Positions 1-6,893 of a stretch of DNA of 27,500 bases are shown here, in pieces. The DNA is from Bugula neritina (taxonomy: Eukaryota > Bryozoa > Gymnolaemata > Cheilostomatida > Bugulidae): NCBI GenBank assembly GCA_964035545.1, contig CAXIUT010000033.1, positions 1 to 27,500 of the forward strand. Reading direction: 5' to 3'. Numbering within the stretch: the stretch's first letter is position 1; every line of letters starts with the position of its first letter. Made by a program: the position numbers and the translations under genes. A model generated the notes under the pieces. It worked only from the letters and a program-made list of their open reading frames with translations, was not told where the DNA came from and made no database searches.

Positions 1-87
1 CCCAACCCCAACCCCAACCCCAACCCCAACCCCAACCCCAACCCCAACCCCAACCCCAACCCCAACCCCAACCCCAACCCCAACCCC
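1..87. repeat. Left-end telomere, (CCCCAA)n
   Basis: About 14.5 uninterrupted copies of CCCCAA start at the first base. This is the C-strand of a G4T2 telomere, the type used by oligohymenophorean ciliates such as Tetrahymena. The array is perfect and ends abruptly at 87, followed by AT-rich unique sequence. The orientation (C-strand at the 5' end of the + strand) is that expected for a true left chromosome end. Confidence 0.97.
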
Positions 88-203
88 TTCTTGATTTATT
101 CTTAAAATAGAACATAATTGTTTAATTCTATTGAATCTAATATGGTTAGATATAAGTGAACTTCAATAATATGGGAACAAATTTAAATATACTAATATCT
201 CTA
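88..203. other. Left subtelomeric non-coding spacer
   Basis: AT-rich sequence between the telomere and the stop codon of the first gene. It presumably carries that gene's 3' UTR. There is no repeat and no gene. Its length (116 nt) is close to the 141-nt spacer before the internal telomere array at 5952, which supports reading 1-6020 as one chromosome. Confidence 0.7.
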
Positions 204-734
204 TCAAATGTTTCTGGGTAACTTACTAACTACTCTGGGTTTATTGTCTTCTATAGCTTTGTACAACTCCATAAAAGATCTTGACATCTTTATTTATTCA
301 CATTTCTATAGGTAACTGAAGCCTCTAATCTCAAACCGCTTTTTAAATTTTATTGTCTTCTTCATCGGCGCAGAACCTGGAGGTTAAGCCAACTTCATAT
401 CCTGTCGATATTTTTGGTTTATATTATGAAAATATTTTGTTTTATCTCGAGCAGCCATCAAAAAATATTCATTCATTTCAGGATGCTCTGACTTGAACTT
501 CGCCCTTTACTCTTCAGAAAGGTTTGATATCTTCCTAGGATCTATCCTTCCTGTTCTTTTGGCAGGAACCTCTTCTTTTTAATTCTGGTATAGAAAATAA
601 AATACATCAGAGGAGGACCTTTCACTTGAATTTTCTTAACTCTAACTTGCTCCTTTAGCTTTGTCGACTTTTTGCTTTTTGATGCCTTTAGGACGGCCTC
701 GCTTAATCTTGTGGGTTTTCTTTGGTCGGGGCAT
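204..734 (-). CDS. AT-hook protein, hypothetical (176 aa)
   Basis: One open frame from ATG (732-734) to TGA (204-206), with seven in-frame UAR codons read as sense. The first 30 residues are strongly basic (M-P-R-P-K-K...) and include an AT-hook core, R-G-R-P, at residues 12-15, a minor-groove DNA-binding motif. With UAR as Glu, an acidic Ser/Glu stretch follows (about 30-42), then a charged helical region (about 70-120, with S-E-E-x-R-A-K-F) and a second basic patch (about 125-140). A nuclear or chromatin-associated role is inferred from the AT-hook and charge pattern only. The middle vaguely recalls an HMG box but lacks its aromatic and Pro signature. The gene is transcribed towards the telomere and ends about 116 nt from it. 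No intron is needed. Confidence 0.72.
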
Positions 735-971
735 TAACAGAGATTTAATTATCAGTTCAGCCCAACAGATTTGAGGAAAAGGTCTCCCAATTCTATTAAT
801 AGGACTAAACATTTCAAAAAGACCTATTTATTGACCTAAGACCTTTCTGGGAGAACAAATAAACTATTTTTTTATTTGCTACTACTTCTCTTATTATATT
901 TTCAATTCAATGTTTATAGGTTAATTCTCCTTCAAAAAGAAGCCTTATTTGCTCTTTTTTAATTAAAAATG
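735..971. other. Intergenic region, likely divergent promoter area
   Basis: AT-rich sequence between the start of the minus-strand AT-hook gene and the next plus-strand start candidates (972 or 1442). It probably holds the promoter and 5' UTR of the AT-hook gene. I see no repeat, RNA gene or recognisable motif. Confidence 0.4.
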
Positions 972-1445
972 ATGGAAAAGATTGGAAATAACAAAGAAAA
1001 CTATCTATTAGATTTGTGTCTGAGAATATTTTAGTTTTCCTTCTTTTTTATCTGTCAATAGCTTATTATGAAAATATAGGGGTGTTTAAAAATAATTAAA
1101 AAAACAAAGAATAAAACTATAAGAACATGGAGATTGATTTGGAATGAGTGGCAGAAGCAAATAATAAAAATAATATTTTAAAACGTTTATGAAGGTTAGA
1201 GAGTATAGGGAGTATATATCAAAGTTGAAGAATATTAAAAAATAGATAAGAAAAAAGAGAGAATAAATTTGATTAAGCTCAAGATTTTGAATCAGAGTCA
1301 CTTATTTTTAATTGTTCTTATTTTTTATATTGTAATTGATAAAATTTCTTTCTAATCTGTCAATTCTATAAAGTAAATTACAAAATCTTCCGCCAAAAAA
1401 AATCATAATCTCTTTGAAAAATGTTTTACTATATATATACTATGA
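972..1445 (+). CDS. Doubtful small ORF (157 codons)
   Basis: With UAR as sense, a frame is open from ATG 972-974 to TGA 1443-1445, and its stop overlaps the ATG of the next gene (1442-1444). The plus strand is purine-rich over about 1120-1310, as coding strands here tend to be, and the first 110 or so codons give a Lys/Glu/Ile-rich protein (E-G-E-R-V-E-G-V-Y-I-K-V-E-E-Y-E-K). The last third is low-complexity and hydrophobic. In an AT-rich genome with only TGA as stop, a frame this long can occur by chance. I recognise no family. It may also be 5' leader of the 1442 gene. Confidence 0.3.
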
Positions 1446-2008
1446 ACAACTTAAAAGAAGATTTTCTCTCAAAGAAACAATCTTTCGAAGTCATCAGAGA
1501 AAGAATAAATAATTACCTTCATCTTGAATCTCGATGTGGAGTCAGAGGAGATCAGTAAATTTAGGAGTAAGTCAGAAGATTACTGTTGAGAGATGAGATA
1601 AGTCAGAGGATAGTTTTTTCTATCATATGCTAAAGTATAAGATCTTTGTTATCAACTGGAATTCATGATCAGACCATGGAAAATATTCAAAACTAGAAAA
1701 TAAAAAAACAAATATTAGAATTGTTGATTATTATGATTAGATAGGAACATAAAATATTCAAAAAAAATATTTTTGCTTTTGATCTTTAAGAACCTCCCAT
1801 ATAAAACTCAAAAGTAAAATAATAAGAAGAATAATTTATCACTATAGATAAAAAACAATTAATTTTAAATGGTTAGTAATTTTATTTAGGTAAAAGAAAT
1901 AATATCAAAGATAAATAATATTTTTCAAAGAAGGAGGACTTGTCAAAGAATTACAGACACAAAGCTGATAAGAAATAAGTCAAGAGATAGGTAGCTACTC
2001 AAATATGA
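1442..2008 (+). CDS. Hypothetical protein (about 188 aa)
   Basis: ATG 1442-1444 to TGA 2006-2008, with many in-frame UAR codons. Read as Glu they give natural-looking charged stretches (K-E-E-E-E-E-F-I-T-I-D at about two thirds of the length), whereas Gln would give poly-Gln-like runs. The protein is hydrophilic, mostly helical and Lys/Glu/Ile-rich, with no signal peptide, membrane segment or domain I recognise. A GTA...AG stretch of exactly 20 nt at 1991-2010 matches the local intron type. If it is removed, a TGA (2011-2013) follows at once and the protein ends about six residues earlier, so the product barely changes. The next gene starts 69 nt downstream on the same strand. Confidence 0.6.
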
Positions 2009-2077
2009 AGTGATAGAGTAAAGGTTTATAACAAATATAAAGTAATTTGATAATTTTAAGCATTATAATTATACACC
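2009..2077. other. Short intergenic spacer
   Basis: AT-rich spacer of 69 nt between two tandem plus-strand genes. It must contain the 3' end of one transcript and the 5' leader of the next. Such short gaps are typical of compact ciliate macronuclear DNA. The upstream ORF and the esterase are in the same frame modulo 3, but TGAs at 2006 and 2011 argue against a single gene. Confidence 0.5.
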
Positions 2078-4162
2078 ATGAAGAACAGAAAAATAGTATA
2101 ATATGTAATCTATCCTAGATTCTTCCACTCTATCTCCATTCTTTACAAAGGTATTTATTGCATATCTTTCAAACTCTACCAAATATCTCTGAGTAATACA
2201 ACTACCTATGCATTTCCCTTTCTGCTGTAGCACCAAGAACCATTATTCCTAAAATAATAAAACTCAGAAGAACCTAGTCTTCACAGCTAGTCTAATTTTT
2301 CATTCTAGACAGAAAAGTAAGTCTCAATTGATGTAGATTTGCAGTAATATATGAAGAGGATAAGAAAAAATTATTCTCTCAGTGTGTGTTTCGTTTATAG
2401 TATCAAGAAGGAAAAGAATATAGCACTTATTTGAGTTGTAAATTACTTAAAAAGATGAAAAAATAGAAACAAAGTGATAGCAATTTATGTACAAGAGCTA
2501 TTCCTGAACATAGATATGAAGCAGTTGATACACAAATACTAAAAATTAGATAAATAGAACGTTTGAATCATCATCAACGAGTCTACTTCTCTTCAGCTGA
2601 GTTTTATAGTTGTATAGATTTCAGAATTTGTAGTTTTCATGAGGGAAACAAGTGGTATCGTAATAAAGAACAAATTAGTGATCTTTTAGCGGGATATGAT
2701 CTGAGTAAATGTAGTCCTAGAGTAATATTGGAGGCTAAAAAAGAGAAAAAGTATCAAGCTGATAAGAAATATGATCAAGATAAACTAAAATCTGTCTTTA
2801 AAGATCTACCTAATACGATTGTATTGTGTCATCTTTAACAGCAAAATATGATTGAGTAGTATAGCTATTGGTATAGCGAGATCATTCGTTTTAGAAGTAA
2901 TATTCTGTCTGAATTTGATAGCAATGGAAGACGAATGACTCCACTTGTACTGATATTATAATAAAGAAATTAGCAGATTTATCTTTTTTGAGAAGAGATC
3001 GTCTTCAAAGTGAGGCAGATCTTCAATTAATATATGGAACTGATCGGCCTGAATAAACTTTGAATTGTATTTTAGAGGTATATTTTAGAATATTAAGGAA
3101 AAATAGTTAATTAAAGGTAATTTAAGAGCAATAAGGGAGTATTATTGTATGCTTCTATTTTACTAGCCTGAAAAGTTATTTAATTAGAATATTAAAAAGA
3201 CAATAGGACGAGAAGAAGATATACAATAGCAAAAATTTATTTATTTGAGATAAAATGTATAAAATTCATTGCCTGAATAATCAAAAAAAGAATCAACTGT
3301 TTAATTCAAGAAAGAGCTAATCCTTTACAACTAGAATATCAATCGTATTCCTTTTTTACTGTTATAAAATTATAATCCTATATAAAGAAAGAAATCAAAA
3401 CATGATTCATCGCTAACTGTTTTTGTTCATGGATATCAAGGAAATAGCTTTGATTTTCAGAAATCAAAAAACTTTCTTAAAAAACATAATAAATATACTA
3501 CACCTTTGATAGTTGAATCTATTACTAATGATATGAATAAATCTATTGCAGATTTAGGAATTAAAGTGGCTGAATAAGTTTTAAGATATGTTAGAAATTC
3601 AATGACTAGATATTCTCGAATCAATTTTGTTGGATTTTCTTTGGGAGGATTGATAGTTAGAGCATGTCTTTAGCATCTTTCTTAACTCAGAAATAAACTT
3701 GGTATATTTGTCACTTATTCATCTCCACATCTAGGTATTTCAGAATCAGAAAATAACTTTGTCAAATTAGGAGTGTGGTATTTGATCAAAGTAGATAAAG
3801 TTAAAAATCTCAAATAACTCAACTTCCAATCAGTACAACTCAACGATTCTATCTTAATGAAGCTATCTAAGTGTTCTTATATCAGCAATTTTAGCAAAGT
3901 GATTTTAGTGAGCTCTAAAGATGATGGATTTGTTCCTTTTTACTCGACTTTTTTGCAAAGAAAGAATTGTTAACAATAAATTTTAGGTCTTTGTAATAAC
4001 CTTATCAGTAAAATTAAATATCTTGAAAGGGTTTAGGTAATATTTAACACAGATCATGCAGGAACATTTGATAAAATCACAGGAAGAAAAGGACATATTG
4101 AGTTTCTAGACAACCAATACTTTTTATAATTGTTTTTTAGACTTTATGGACCTCTATTTTGA
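2078..4162 (+). CDS. FAM135-like serine esterase/lipase (about 674 aa)
   Basis: Four exons joined by three 20-nt introns (2317-2336, 2947-2966, 3078-3097) give one frame from ATG 2078 to TGA 4160-4162. The N-terminal part (about residues 1-110) resembles the FAM135 N-terminal domain: V-UAR-Y at residues 7-9 and K-G-I-Y further on match V-E-F and R-G-F-Y in animal FAM135. The C-terminal part (about 428-674) is a DUF676-type alpha/beta-hydrolase: V-F-V-H-G-Y-Q-G (oxyanion region, His about 431), G-F-S-L-G-G with nucleophile Ser about 501, S-S-P-H-L-G, a candidate acid in K-D-D-G-F-V-P and a candidate base in T-D-H-A-G. It is probably a cytosolic or membrane-associated lipid esterase; the substrate is unknown. 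The middle is low-complexity and UAR-rich. The protein is shorter than animal FAM135 (over 1,400 aa) because that linker is shorter. Confidence 0.88.
2317..2336 (+). other. 20-nt intron 1 of the FAM135-like gene
   Basis: GTAAGT...GTAG, exactly 20 nt. Without removal the upstream frame diverges from the downstream conserved frame. Removal joins T-E-K to F-A-V-I-Y-E-E-D and continues into C-V-F-R-L. The intron contains a TGA. Confidence 0.8.
2947..2966 (+). other. 20-nt intron 2 of the FAM135-like gene
   Basis: GTACTG...AAAG, exactly 20 nt. Retaining it leads to TGA at 2989. Removal joins M-T-P-L to K-L-A-D-L-S-F-L and keeps an open, protein-like frame. Confidence 0.85.
3078..3097 (+). other. 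20-nt intron 3 of the FAM135-like gene
   Basis: GTATAT...TAAG, exactly 20 nt. Removal joins C-I-L-E to E-K and shifts into the frame that runs without TGA through the esterase domain to 4162. A 23-nt alternative at 3117-3139 also restores the frame, but it ends in GAG and breaks the length rule. Confidence 0.75.
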
Positions 4163-4260
4163 ATAAAAATCATCAAATAAACAATCTAACTCTTGAATGA
4201 TTGATATACTCATAATGCTAATTGATCGATAACTTATTAAGTATTATGGATGAATGATGA
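4163..4260. other. Convergent intergenic spacer
   Basis: 98 nt between the stops of the convergent esterase (plus) and RPL10 (minus) genes. It must hold both 3' UTRs. It is AT-rich, and I see no hairpin or other element. Confidence 0.5.
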
Positions 4261-4926
4261 TCATTTAGTTTTCTTAACTTTTGCCTCAGCGAAAAGAGGT
4301 GAGTTAGCAAGAGGACCTTTATTTCTGAGAATTTTTACTCCAGAGCCATCTTTAGAGATAGTTCCTTCAGCTTTCTTTTTCTGATACTCGAGACGGGTCA
4401 AAGGAGTGAAGCCCCACTTGTTGGATACAACAATTTTCTGTCTTCCTGAGAATTTGTTTTTGGCTCTTCTGAAAGCTTCCATAGCGAATTTGATGTGTGG
4501 TTCTCTTAATCTGACTGAGTAAAGAATAGTTCCGATTTTGACTCTTGCGGCTTTACCATAAGATTTTCCAAAGGCTCTTCTCATTCCAGCTTGTAATCTA
4601 TCGGCTCCAGCGCATGACAACATCTTGTTGATTCTAAGGACATGCCAGGGGTGGATTCGGCAACGCATGTGGAAATTTTATTTACCAACGTGTTTGGTCA
4701 AATATTTGTTACAGGCGATTCTAGAGGCTTCAAGAGCTTCAGAGCAGATCTGTTCCACTTCATCTGAAACAATGTGGACGACAAAAGGGAAGACATCGGC
4801 GTCAGCTTTCTTCTTTCCAATATCATAAATTCTGAGCTTGGGGTCAGGAACACCTCTGTTGTATCGGGATTTAGGGTATGGTTTACCCTTGCAGACTCTG
4901 TAACATCTGGCTGGTCTTCGGCCCAT
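4261..4926 (-). CDS. RPL10: 60S ribosomal protein uL16 (RPL10), 221 aa
   Basis: An intron-less frame from ATG 4924-4926 to TGA 4261-4263, with a single in-frame TAA (4678-4680, residue 83). The sequence matches uL16 along its whole length: R-R-P-A-R-C-Y-R at the N-terminus, [14 protein letters not shown], then [21 protein letters not shown] and K-K-W-G-F-T-type C-terminal motifs. The length equals yeast Rpl10. uL16 is an essential late-assembling protein of the large subunit near the peptidyl-transferase centre. The in-frame TAA lies at V-G-K-x-K-F-H, where other eukaryotes have Asp, so Glu is more plausible there than Gln. Codon choice is visibly less AT-rich than in neighbouring genes and UAR is nearly absent, as expected for a highly expressed gene. 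Confidence 0.98.
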
Positions 4927-5198
4927 TTGTGATTAAAAATATATATTAAATAATCAAATAATCAATAACTGCCAAAATCTCATCTATTTTTAGATCAAAA
5001 ATCAATCAAAATTTTATCTCATTTCTTTAAACAATATTTATTTGTCTTTCTTTGTCCTTCTCTATCAAAGAAAATAGACATGATGATAATATCAAAGTCA
5101 AAGGACTTAAATAAAATATTGATTAATGAGGTATAATACTAGTTGATTCAATAAATATGAATAATTTTTGGAGTATTTGATTGTCCATATTTATAATA
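4927..5198. promoter_or_regulatory. Divergent promoter region, RPL10 / Rab
   Basis: 272 nt separate the RPL10 start (minus) from the Rab start (plus), so both promoters should lie here. The stretch is AT-rich. I cannot point to a specific element from sequence alone. Confidence 0.45.
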
Positions 5199-5810
5199 AT
5201 GAATCGGACTTATGACTAAATGATTAAAATAATGATGGTAGGTGATAGTGCGGTTGGAAAAACATCTATTATGCGATCTTTTTGTTCCTCAGATTCTTTC
5301 AATATCAAAAGTATTAGTAGTACAGTTGGAATCTAGTATGGATAACGAGTTGTTAATATGCAAGCAAAAAATGTACTTGTTCAAATTTGGGATACAGCTG
5401 GACAGTAGCGTTTTCAAAATTTGACTCCTTCATATTATCGTTCAGCTATGGGCATTTTGTTAGTTTTTTCAGTAACTGATAAATCTTCCTTTAACTCAGT
5501 TTAACTCTGGATGCGACAAATCAAACAGTATTCAGCCTAGGACATTCCAGTGATAATATTGTGCAACAAAGTAGATATAATAGCTCGCGAAGTAAGTGAT
5601 GTGCAATGCAAAGCTTTATAAAAACGACATGGAGTAAAGACGATAAATACTAGTGTAGTAAATAATCATAACATTAATGATGCTATTTTGGCTCTTTATT
5701 CGCATATATCAGAAGAAAGAAAGATAAAACCATCAAATAAGAGTACTATTGTTTTAGGAGATAGTAAAAAATCAAATTCAACTTCAAATTAATCTAAATG
5801 CAAGTGTTGA
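5199..5810 (+). CDS. Rab-family small GTPase (203 aa)
   Basis: ATG 5199-5201 to TGA 5808-5810, no intron, eight in-frame UAR codons. G1 is G-D-S-A-V-G-K-T (residues 15-22); the switch I threonine lies near T42; G3 is W-D-T-A-G-Q (64-69) followed by UAG at 70, R and F; G4 is N-K-V-D (123-126); G5 is degenerate (N-T-S-V-V instead of E-T-S-A-K). The C-terminus C-K-C-C is a geranylgeranylation signal, so the protein should cycle on membranes as a vesicle-traffic regulator. With UAR as Glu the switch II reads D-T-A-G-Q-E-R-F and the pre-G3 strand G-I-E-Y-G-E-R, as in the Rab2/4/14 group. With Gln it would be aberrant. I cannot assign the subfamily firmly. The gene ends 141 nt before the internal telomere array. 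Confidence 0.95.
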
Positions 5811-5951
5811 AAATCTACTTTGGCTTGAAGTCATCATTTATAATGTTTATCTATATTTGATAACTTAACATTTATCGATTTTCTCAACAGTATGATATTG
5901 TTAATTTGCAGTATGACATATATATTATTCATTTATTTGGCAGTAGTTCAA
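5811..5951. other. Non-coding spacer before the internal telomere array
   Basis: AT-rich unique sequence between the Rab stop and the (GGGGTT)n array. It probably holds the Rab 3' UTR. In length and position it mirrors the left subtelomeric spacer at 88-203. Confidence 0.6.
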
Positions 5952-6020
5952 GGGGTTGGGGTTGGGGTTGGGGTTGGGGTTGGGGTTGGGGTTGGGGTTG
6001 GGGTTGGGGTTGGGGTTGGG
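5952..6020. repeat. Interstitial telomere array, (GGGGTT)n
   Basis: About 11.5 perfect copies of GGGGTT. The orientation is that of a right-end telomere (G-strand on the + strand), opposite to the array at 1-87. It divides the window into a left part that looks like a finished chromosome and a right part beginning 12 nt before the PEX11-like ATG. Read in one frame it encodes alternating Gly-Val, open from an ATG at 5892 into the PEX11-like gene, but this is probably incidental. It is either an assembly join or a real interstitial telomere. Confidence 0.97.
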
Positions 6021-6032
6021 AAACTCACTAAA

Positions 6033-6703
6033 ATGCTCATCTATCTCTTCAAATTAACTGACTCCATCATCACCATCTACAGACAATATCCCACCTACCG
6101 TATGGAAAGAATTTCTAGTAAAAACACTCTAACCCAGTACACTTCCAAAGAGCAAGACAGTTCATGCGACTTGGTAAATTCCTAATGGAATATCAAGAAT
6201 CTATCAGTCTCATTAACCGATAAACTAGAGATGAATTCGGTCGACTTACCAGCATCTTACTTCATGCCATCTTCAGTTTTTACTGGGCTTTAGATAACCT
6301 TTCCCTTGCCGCTGCATATGGCTTAGTTAATATAGCAGAACACTAGTTTTCACAATCAGCCATCACAGTCAAATTCATTGGAATGGCCATTGCAGCCTTT
6401 TTCAACTTGAGGACATGGCTTCGTTTACATCATCAAGAACTGCAACTGAGGAAACAATTGAAAATATTGAAAGGAAAGTAGAATTTGGAGAAAGATAAAG
6501 AATTGATGGAAATAGTGATAAAGCAGTGGAAAACATTTCTACTTTGTATTAAAATATATGCAGATATGCTTCCCACAATTGGAAAGTCTGATCTGGCAAA
6601 AAAAATTATAGGGAGAAAAATTCCAAGAATATTTCAAGCCTTAGGTGGACTTGTCAGTGCCCTCGTTTCTTGTTTGTTGGCAGGTGACAAATCTCTCGTC
6701 TGA
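6033..6703 (+). CDS. PEX11: PEX11-like peroxisomal membrane protein (about 216 aa)
   Basis: Exon 1 (6033-6117) and exon 2 (6138-6703) are joined by removing a 20-nt intron. The stop is TGA 6701-6703. Exon 1 gives Y-R-Q-Y-P-T-Y-R-M and exon 2 opens with R-A-R-Q-F-M-R-L-G-K-F, a PEX11 hallmark, then Y-W-A-L-D-N-L-S-L (matching the D-N motif of the family), a hydrophobic segment T-V-K-F-I-G-M-A-I-A-A-F-F, a Lys-rich loop and a C-terminal hydrophobic helix (G-G-L-V-S-A-L-V-S-C-L-L). PEX11 proteins bend and elongate peroxisomal membranes before fission. The N-terminus is about 40 residues shorter than usual, and the ATG lies 12 nt from the telomere array, so the true 5' end may be missing. The upstream in-frame ATG at 5892 would add the Gly-Val tract and is not favoured. 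Confidence 0.8.
6118..6137 (+). other. 20-nt intron of the PEX11-like gene
   Basis: GTAAAA...CCAG, exactly 20 nt. Exon 1 is in a different frame from the conserved PEX11 core, and removal joins them through codon A|TA, giving R-I-S-I-H-F-Q-R-A-R. Confidence 0.85.
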
Positions 6704-6893
6704 TGCTTCATACTTCATTATTCTATGATTTTTATGAAGATTTATTGACTATGAAGGTGATAATAGCATAGTTTTCTGATTTTATTGATTGAAAAGTTAT
6801 ATTATTGTTGAATAATAGAATAAAGAATAAAGAATAAAGAATAATTTAATATGAAAATAAATAATGTAAAAATGATGAATATTTATGGATAAA
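6704..6893. other. Convergent intergenic spacer with a short AATAAAG repeat
   Basis: 190 nt between the PEX11-like stop and the stop of the giant minus-strand gene. Around 6815-6845 there are about four tandem copies of the heptamer AATAAAG. Otherwise it is AT-rich 3' UTR-like sequence. Confidence 0.6.

Noticed and set aside
204-734. HMG-box domain in the AT-hook protein
   Set aside because: Charge and helix patterns are vaguely similar, but the Pro and aromatic signature residues of the HMG box are missing.
1086-1301. Minus-strand 71-codon ORF rich in Phe, Tyr and Leu
   Set aside because: It is the pyrimidine-rich complement of a purine-rich plus strand. Low complexity and no family support.
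1536-1555. A GT...AG stretch of 20 nt in the 1442 gene
   Set aside because: Removing it leads quickly to an in-frame TGA, while leaving it in keeps the frame open. It starts GTG, not GTA.
4625-4828. Plus-strand ORF overlapping RPL10
   Set aside because: Antisense shadow of the strongly conserved ribosomal protein gene.
5952-6020. The GGGGTT array as a CRISPR or ordinary minisatellite
   Set aside because: It is a perfect copy of the same telomere unit found at position 1, in the orientation of the opposite chromosome end.
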